From Hahellaceae bacterium (GTDB lineage: Bacteria > Pseudomonadota > Gammaproteobacteria > Pseudomonadales > Oleiphilaceae), in NCBI GenBank assembly GCA_024234505.1, contig JACKOD010000005.1, positions 1-64,000 on the forward strand: 64,000 nt of DNA, written 5' to 3'. A model generated the notes under the pieces. That model made no database searches and was not told the origin of the DNA. It saw nothing but the letters and a program-made list of their open reading frames with translations. Every line of letters starts with the position of its first letter. Positions within the stretch are counted from its first letter, which is position 1. Made by a program: the position numbers and the translations under genes. Below, one piece after another: positions 58,705 to 64,000 of this stretch.

Positions 58705-59706
58705 ATGCAAGGAAACCCCACGGAAATGCCGCAAGATGCACAGGTCTCGCTAGGGATATTGTTAATGCCTTCCTTTTCGTCTTTGGCACTCGCTTCGGTG
58801 GTGGCTCCCTTGATGGCATGCAATCAGTTGATGGGCGTACCTCGATACCAGATTCGCTATTTTGGCTGGAGGATGGGAGGGGTCTCGTCAGAAGAAGGGA
58901 TGGTTTGTCAAACCGAAAGCCTGATACCGGATACCCCACCGGAGACGCAGCAATGCCCCCAGATAATGGTGGTAGTGGGTAGTGCTGCTCGGGCCTACAA
59001 AGCGAATGTCGGTATGGCACGCTGGCTGCACGAAAACAGAGCGCATTTTCACATGTTGGGCGCAGTGGCTACGGCCGGGTATTTATTGGCGCAGCAAGGA
59101 CTTTGGTTTGGCCAGCGATTGAGCTTTCAGCGGCCCGATGGCATCACCGTGCCTGATTTGCATCATGCGCTTGCACGCACCGGCGCATTGTTGGCAGATG
59201 AACCCTTTGTGGTTGATTTGGCTCGTATGTCCTGTCGTGGCGGGACGGCCGCGCAGGATATGATGATGTTTTGGCTAGCGCGTAAGGAAGGGGTGGCGAT
59301 GGCAAACGCGTTAGCACGCTACTTTATTGCAGAAAGGTTGGGGGGCGATGTGTCCGTGGAGGGGGAGCGCGCGTCTCTGCCTCATCAGGAAGATCAACGT
59401 TTGGCAGATGCGCTGGCACTGATGCGAAGCAATATAGAGGAGCCCCTGAGTACCGATGCCATTGCCGCTCATGTCGGTCTTTCTCGTCGCCAGTTGGAGC
59501 GACTGTTCCGTGCCCATTTGGATGCCGTACCGTCACGATATTACCTCGATTTGCGTCTATCCACGGCGCGTCAATTGTTACTGAACACCCGACTGAGTGT
59601 GGCGGAAATCGCTTCGACGTGCGGGTTTTCATCCGCGGCACATTTCAGCTCGGCCTTTCGGGCACACTATTCGGTGGCTCCCTCGATAATTCGTGTTCGT
59701 GGGTGA
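58705..59706 (+). CDS. argR: AraC-family regulator, ArgR type
   Basis: This is a 333-residue transcription factor with an N-terminal GlxA/DJ-1-like domain (about 12-180, LGILLMPSFSSLALASVVAPL and a GCWP-less amidotransferase-like fold) and a C-terminal AraC helix-turn-helix pair (about 235-333). The latter has LSTDAIAAHVGLSRRQLERLFRAHLDAVPSRYYLDLRLSTARQLLLNT and VAEIASTCGFSSAAHFSSAFRAHY. In Pseudomonas the homologous ArgR senses arginine and activates the aru operon. The adjacent aruC operon and the matching operator before it support this role. ATG 58705 and ATG 58726 are both possible starts. Confidence 0.85.
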   Translation: MQGNPTEMPQDAQVSLGILLMPSFSSLALASVVAPLMACNQLMGVPRYQIRYFGWRMGGVSSEEGMVCQTESLIPDTPPETQQCPQIMVVVGSAARAYKANVGMARWLHENRAHFHMLGAVATAGYLLAQQGLWFGQRLSFQRPDGITVPDLHHALARTGALLADEPFVVDLARMSCRGGTAAQDMMMFWLARKEGVAMANALARYFIAERLGGDVSVEGERASLPHQEDQRLADALALMRSNIEEPLSTDAIAAHVGLSRRQLERLFRAHLDAVPSRYYLDLRLSTARQLLLNTRLSVAEIASTCGFSSAAHFSSAFRAHYSVAPSIIRVRG

Positions 59707-59744
59707 GATAACGAACGCTCCACCTTCTCGGATATATTATTAAA

Positions 59745-59786
59745 TGGCGCATATAGAGAAGTATTTGGCGCAAATATGTAAGCCTG
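59745..59786 (+). promoter_or_regulatory. ArgR operator, two 21-bp direct half-sites
   Basis: Two half-sites, TGGCGC-n8-AA-n5 each, follow one another without a gap (59745-59765 and 59766-59786). This is the spacing of the Pseudomonas ArgR consensus as I recall it (TGTCGC-n8-AA-n5), with T to G at the third position in both. It lies 73 bases before the aruC ATG, a fitting place for an activator. Confidence 0.7.
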
Positions 59787-59859
59787 CTTTTTGTAAGTTG
59801 ACTACTATTCATACAGAGCTGAATGAATCAGCGATTTCATTTTTAGGTTGAGAGCTATT

Positions 59860-61074
59860 ATGTCCAGTCATTTTCCTGTTTCCCGGTCACTCTTCGACGA
59901 AGTTATGTGCCCGAATTATGCCCCGCCAGAAATTATTCCCGTGCGGGGTCTGGGCTCTCGCGTGTGGGATCAGCAAGGGCGAGAATATATTGATTTTGCC
60001 GGCGGCATCGCCGTAACGGCACTGGGACACTGTCACCCGAATCTGGTGCAGGCGTTGACCGAACAAAGCCAGAAGCTTTGGCACGTGGCCAATGTGATGA
60101 CGAACGAACCCGCGCTGCGGCTGGCCAAAAAATTGTGCGACCTGACATTTGCCGATCGCGTATTTTTTGCCAATTCGGGGGCAGAAGCGAATGAAGCGGC
60201 TTTTAAACTCGCGCGTCGTTATGCCTGGGAGCACTATGGCCCGGATAAGCATGAAATTATCGCATTCAATAACAGTTTCCATGGCAGAACATTGTTTACT
60301 GTATCGGTGGGTGGTCAGCAGAAATATCGCGAAGGGTTTGAGCCGGTTCCCGCAGGCATTCAGCATGCGGAATATAACAATTTGGCCTCATTAGAAAAGA
60401 TTATTTCTGATAAAACCTGTGCCGTTGTAATGGAACCGGTGATCGGCGAGGGTGGAGTAATTCCGGCGTCGGCGGAGTTTGTAGAGGGTGTGAGAGCGCT
60501 GTGTGATAAGCACAATGCATTACTTATCTTTGATGAAATTCAGACCGGTGTGGGTCGTACCGGGTCTTTGTATGCCTACATGCAAACGCAGGTGACACCC
60601 GATATCCTGACCAGTGCCAAAGCCCTGGGGGGCGGATTTCCGGTCGCGGCCATGCTGACAACGTCGGCCGTGGCGGCGAGTTTGAAAGTAGGCACACATG
60701 GCAGTACCTACGGAGGGAACCCTCTGGCCTGCGCGGTGGCAGAAGCCGCTATTGACCTGATCAGTCAGGAATCGGTGTTGAACGGCGTAAAGGCACGCGC
60801 CGAAAAGCTGGTTGCGGGGCTAAATGCGATTAATGCACGTACCGGCGCATTTAGTGACGTTCGCTCCAGTGGCTTGTTATTGGGCTGTGCCCTGAAAGAT
60901 GAGTTAAAAGGGCGCGCCAAAGACTTTACCACAGCGGGGTTGGCAGAGGGCTTGATGATTCTTGTCGCCGGTCCGGACGTGGTTCGTTTGGCACCCTCGC
61001 TGGTGATTGCCGATGAGGATATTGCCGAAGGGCTGGCGCGATTTGAACGGGCAGTCAAGCGGGTGCTGGCGTAG
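59860..61074 (+). CDS. aruC: succinylornithine/acetylornithine transaminase
   Basis: AruC (AstC) transaminates N2-succinylornithine in the arginine succinyltransferase (AST) pathway; in Pseudomonas it also serves as ArgD for acetylornithine. The 404-residue class III aminotransferase has ANSGAEANEAAFKLARR, FNNSFHGRTLFTVSVGGQ, LIFDEIQTGVGRTG and the PLP lysine in TSAKALGGGFP. The start is the ATG at 59860, 73 bases past the ArgR-type repeats; an upstream in-frame codon would add four residues. Next genes are aruF, aruG and astD in pathway order. Confidence 0.95.
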   Translation: MSSHFPVSRSLFDEVMCPNYAPPEIIPVRGLGSRVWDQQGREYIDFAGGIAVTALGHCHPNLVQALTEQSQKLWHVANVMTNEPALRLAKKLCDLTFADRVFFANSGAEANEAAFKLARRYAWEHYGPDKHEIIAFNNSFHGRTLFTVSVGGQQKYREGFEPVPAGIQHAEYNNLASLEKIISDKTCAVVMEPVIGEGGVIPASAEFVEGVRALCDKHNALLIFDEIQTGVGRTGSLYAYMQTQVTPDILTSAKALGGGFPVAAMLTTSAVAASLKVGTHGSTYGGNPLACAVAEAAIDLISQESVLNGVKARAEKLVAGLNAINARTGAFSDVRSSGLLLGCALKDELKGRAKDFTTAGLAEGLMILVAGPDVVRLAPSLVIADEDIAEGLARFERAVKRVLA

Positions 61075-61180
61075 TTTTGTCGCCGAAAGCGACCCGAGAA
61101 TGGGTCGCCACAAGCAAGTAGTTAAGGGTATTGCTAGTAGTTTAGGGTACTGAGTGAAGCGTTAACACAGGAGAGCGCGC

Positions 61181-62212
61181 ATGCTGATTGTCCGGCCTGC
61201 AACACATCACGATACGGCAGCGATAGAAAAACTGGTTACCAGTCATGCGGCGAAGGTGACGACGTTACCCAAGCAGATTGACAAGCTGGGAGAGCGTATC
61301 GAGCTCTCCTGTCAGGCTTTTCAGGCGGGCGGTGAGGCCGCTTTAACCGGCGAAGAAAGCGAAGCAAAGCGATTCCTGTTTGTGCTTGAAGATTCGGAAA
61401 CGGGCGAGGTGCTGGGAAGCGCTGGTGTTGATGCGATTGCAGGTAATGGCAGCCCGTTTTACAACTACCGTCAGGATGAATTGATTCATGCTTCTCATCA
61501 GCTGGGGGTACACAATCGGGTGCCGGTGCTGTATCTGACGCATGAGCTGACAGGCAAAACCTTGCTGTGTTCCTTTACGCTCGCGGAATCGGCTCGAAGC
61601 AGCGAAAATTATAAGTTGTTATCTCGGGCGCGCTTGCTGTTTATTGATTTGTTTAATCATTTGTTTGCCGACGAATTGATTGTCGAAATTCAAGGTGTGC
61701 AAGGAGAGGATGGCGAATCCCCGTTCTGGAATAGTCTTGGCCGACATTTCTTCAATATGGATTTTGCGACTGCCGATTACTACTCTGCCGTGAAAAGTAA
61801 AACTTTCATCGCAGAATTAATGCCTCCCCATCCCATTTACGTCCCCCTGCTGACCCCGGAAGCCCAAGCAGCCATCGGGCATCCTCATGAAGCGACTGAA
61901 GCCTCTTGCCAACTGTTATATCGGGAAGGATTCCGGGTCGGCAAACATGTCGACATATTTGATGGCGGCCCCGTATTGAGTGCCTGGCGCAGTCACATCA
62001 CGACGATTAACAGCGCACAACGTAAAAGGGTCAGGTCGGGTAATGTGAGTGCCGGTGCGCGATATCTGGTGTGCAATACACACTTCAGTGATTTCCGTTG
62101 TGGTATCGCACAAATGACTGATGGCCTGGGAGATGTTATTCGTGTTCAGCCCAAAGTGGCGGAATTGCTGCAACTGACCGACAACGAAGCAATGGTGTTT
62201 GCCCCGCTGTAA
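61181..62212 (+). CDS. aruF: arginine N-succinyltransferase, alpha subunit
   Basis: AruF forms arginine N-succinyltransferase with AruG; the enzyme starts AST degradation by transferring succinyl from succinyl-CoA to arginine. The 343-residue protein has the AstA-fold marks: MLIVRPATHHDTAAIEKL, FYNYRQDELIHASHQLGVHNRVPVLYLTHELTG, EIQGVQGEDGESPFWNSLGRHFFNMDFATADY and HVDIFDGGPVLSAWRSHI. Its sequence is the paralogue, not a copy, of AruG. A 106-base gap separates it from aruC. Confidence 0.95.
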   Translation: MLIVRPATHHDTAAIEKLVTSHAAKVTTLPKQIDKLGERIELSCQAFQAGGEAALTGEESEAKRFLFVLEDSETGEVLGSAGVDAIAGNGSPFYNYRQDELIHASHQLGVHNRVPVLYLTHELTGKTLLCSFTLAESARSSENYKLLSRARLLFIDLFNHLFADELIVEIQGVQGEDGESPFWNSLGRHFFNMDFATADYYSAVKSKTFIAELMPPHPIYVPLLTPEAQAAIGHPHEATEASCQLLYREGFRVGKHVDIFDGGPVLSAWRSHITTINSAQRKRVRSGNVSAGARYLVCNTHFSDFRCGIAQMTDGLGDVIRVQPKVAELLQLTDNEAMVFAPL

Positions 62213-62292
62213 TCGGGGGGCACTGGCAAGGCCGTGTCTGGAAGGTGTTCAGACGACAGATGTAACCAGTTAAAAGTTCACAAGGCGGCGTT

Positions 62293-63345
62293 ATGATGAT
62301 TATCCGACCGATTGAACAGAAGGATCTGGACGCGTTATACCACATGGCCGTAAATGCCGGTGTAGGGGTGACGACCTTGCCTGCAAATCGAGATCAGCTG
62401 CAGGACAAAATAGAACGAGCCGTTAAGTCTTTCAACGAATCCGTTTCTCCGGAACGCGGCCATTATCTGTTTGTTCTGGAAGATACGGCGCAGTCTCGCG
62501 TGGTGGGCGTCTGCGGGATTGAAGCCCGCGTGGGCCTGGAAGATGTCTGGTACAACTACCGCATCAGCATCACAGTCAACGCCTCTGCCGATCTGGCAAT
62601 CCATCAGCAAACGCCTACTTTGTATTTAACCAATGATCTGACCAATTGTTCAGAAGTCTGCAGTTTGTTTTTGGAAGCAGATTATCGTAAGGGAGGGAAC
62701 GGTTTACTGCTCTCCAAATCACGATTTATGTTTCTGGCTGATTTTCCGCAATATTTCAGTGAAAAAGTCTTTGCCGAAATGCGCGGGGTATCTGATGCCA
62801 ATGGAAATTCACCCTTTTGGGAATCACTCGGTAAGAAGTTTTTCTCGCTCGATTTTTCTCGCGCCGATTACCTCACTGGCGTAGGCAATAAGGCCTTTAT
62901 CGCAGAACTCATGCCCAAGTATCCCATCTATGTTCCCATGCTGGGTTCCGAGGCACAGCGTGCATTGGGGCAAGTGCATGAAAACACCCGCCCCGCCCGA
63001 GCCATGCTGGAATCGGAAGGTTTTAACTTTAATGGCTTTGTGGATATTTTTGATGGCGGCCCCGTGATCGAAGCCTTTACCAATAACATCCGGGCGGTAC
63101 GCGAAAGCACCAAACGTCACGCCATGGTGGTGCGCCATGTGCCTTCCAGCGACGAATTAGAAGATGACCTGTATATGGTTTCCAATCGTTCGTTTTCCGG
63201 ATTCAGGGTCGGTTTGGTGCGTGCATCACGCATTCGTCATGACACCATTGATATCTCATCAGAACTCGCCGAGCAGTTGCAGATATGTTCGGGCGATACC
63301 GTAAGAATAGTCAGCTTGCGCGATCTTCGGAGCAGTCGGAAATGA
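62293..63345 (+). CDS. aruG: arginine N-succinyltransferase, beta subunit
   Basis: AruG (AstA) is the second arginine N-succinyltransferase subunit. The 350-residue protein shares the same layout as AruF: MMIIRPIEQKDLDALYHMA, WYNYRISITVNASADLAIHQQTPTLYLTNDLTNCSEVCSLFLEADYRKGGNGLLLSKSRFMF, EMRGVSDANGNSPFWESLGKKFFSLDFSRADYL and FVDIFDGGPVIEAF. AruF and AruG are similar along their length, a clear tandem duplication kept in Pseudomonas-type operons. Its stop overlaps the astD start (ATGA). Confidence 0.96.
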   Translation: MMIIRPIEQKDLDALYHMAVNAGVGVTTLPANRDQLQDKIERAVKSFNESVSPERGHYLFVLEDTAQSRVVGVCGIEARVGLEDVWYNYRISITVNASADLAIHQQTPTLYLTNDLTNCSEVCSLFLEADYRKGGNGLLLSKSRFMFLADFPQYFSEKVFAEMRGVSDANGNSPFWESLGKKFFSLDFSRADYLTGVGNKAFIAELMPKYPIYVPMLGSEAQRALGQVHENTRPARAMLESEGFNFNGFVDIFDGGPVIEAFTNNIRAVRESTKRHAMVVRHVPSSDELEDDLYMVSNRSFSGFRVGLVRASRIRHDTIDISSELAEQLQICSGDTVRIVSLRDLRSSRK

Positions 63346-64000
63346 GCCTGATCAAAACCTTAACAGGACAGTTGTACATTGATGGTCGCTGGCGTCAGGG
63401 GGCAGGGGAGCCGTTGCTTTCATTTTGTCCGGTCACCCAGCAGGCCTGTTGGCAAGGTGATCAAGCCATCACCTCGGATGTCAATGACGCGGTGGAGGCG
63501 GCGCGTAGAGCGTTTCCTGCATGGCGACGTATGCCGCTGGCGGCGAGGATTGAAATACTGCAGCGTTTTGCATCGTTGTTGGGCGATAACAAAGCGCATC
63601 TCGCCGAGATCATTGGTATCGAAACCGGCAAACCTTTATGGGAAGCGCTCACCGAAGTCGCCTCGATGATTGGAAAGGTCGCCATCTCCCTGACGGCTTA
63701 TCAGGAGCGTACCGGTTTAAAAGAAACCGATGGCCCGGCAGGCCATGCGGTATTAAGGCATCGCCCCCACGGCGTGGTCGCCGTGTTTGGTCCCTATAAC
63801 TTTCCGGGACATCTGCCAAACGGACATATTGTTCCGGCATTGTTGGCCGGGAATACAGTGGTGTTTAAGCCCAGTGAATTGACCCCCGCGGTGGCCGAGG
63901 CGACGGTCCGGTTGTGGCAGCAGGCCGGATTACCCGATGGCGTGCTGAACCTGCTACAGGGTGCCGTAGATACGGGCGTGGCGTTATCACAACATAAGCA
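63342..64000 (+). CDS. astD: N-succinylglutamate 5-semialdehyde dehydrogenase, 5' part
   Basis: AstD (AruD) oxidises N-succinylglutamate semialdehyde with NAD+ in the AST pathway. Only the first 219 codons are in the window; the gene continues past the right edge. The visible part has the aldehyde dehydrogenase N-terminus (SLIKTLTGQLYIDGRWRQGAGEPLLS), AFPAWRRMPLAARIEILQRF and the NAD-binding segment PHGVVAVFGPYNFPGHLPNGHIVPALLAGNTVVFKPSELTP, where the oxidase family's Asn and Lys are present. The catalytic Cys and Glu lie beyond the window. It overlaps aruG by four bases (ATGA). Confidence 0.94.
   Translation, partial: MSLIKTLTGQLYIDGRWRQGAGEPLLSFCPVTQQACWQGDQAITSDVNDAVEAARRAFPAWRRMPLAARIEILQRFASLLGDNKAHLAEIIGIETGKPLWEALTEVASMIGKVAISLTAYQERTGLKETDGPAGHAVLRHRPHGVVAVFGPYNFPGHLPNGHIVPALLAGNTVVFKPSELTPAVAEATVRLWQQAGLPDGVLNLLQGAVDTGVALSQHK

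Overview
The window reads as a chromosomal segment of a gammaproteobacterium of the Pseudomonas / Oceanospirillum / Cellvibrio lineage. From smpB to pnp (about 0.7-32.6 kb) the gene content and order match the conserved Pseudomonas core block as I know it. FtsH begins MNDMAKNLILW and Fur lacks the paired cysteines, both as in pseudomonads, and arginine is degraded by a two-subunit arginine succinyltransferase under an AraC-type regulator, again a Pseudomonas arrangement. I cannot name the genus.

Region 1 (0.2-32.7 kb) is housekeeping. It holds tmRNA (ssrA) and its partner smpB; a sodium-dependent transporter; ratA-rnfH; bamE divergent from fur; recN; the heat-shock set grpE-dnaK-dnaJ with a visible sigma-32 promoter; dapB; carAB; greA; yhbY; rlmE-ftsH; folP-glmM-tpiA-secG; tRNA-Leu(GAG); and the translation/transcription operon rimP-nusA-infB-rbfA-truB-rpsO-pnp, preceded by a near-consensus promoter and a terminator-like leader hairpin. 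Most units are closed by clear intrinsic terminators.

Region 2 (32.7-45.6 kb) is envelope and accessory: a lipoprotein hydrolase, a DUF3015 / DUF4105 pair, a complete branched-chain amino acid ABC importer (livK-H-M-G-F) with an internal attenuator, a hemerythrin / DUF2249 / polytopic membrane protein cluster with FNR/DNR-like boxes upstream, a CnoX-type thioredoxin-TPR protein, and an unrecognised secreted protein whose stop codon lies in a 21-bp tandem repeat.

Region 3 (45.7-54.2 kb) is central carbon: the lactate-utilisation genes lutA, lutB and lutC, with an rsuA-type pseudouridine synthase inserted between lutA and lutB, divergent from aceE-aceF. Lactate is thus oxidised to pyruvate next to the first two subunits of pyruvate dehydrogenase. 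No lpd gene follows.

Region 4 (54.2-64 kb) contains an intact IS608-like IS200/IS605 element (tnpA and tnpB divergent). Its exact ends can be read (TTAC target, TCAA right cleavage site, AAAG and GAAT guide tetranucleotides at the feet of the two hairpins). Joining the flanks restores an uninterrupted 3' end for the neighbouring periplasmic amino-acid-binding protein gene, so the insertion replaced that protein's C-terminus. A chemoreceptor gene follows, then an ArgR-type AraC regulator and the arginine succinyltransferase operon aruC-aruF-aruG-astD, which runs off the right edge. A tandem 21-bp direct repeat upstream of aruC fits the published Pseudomonas ArgR operator pattern.
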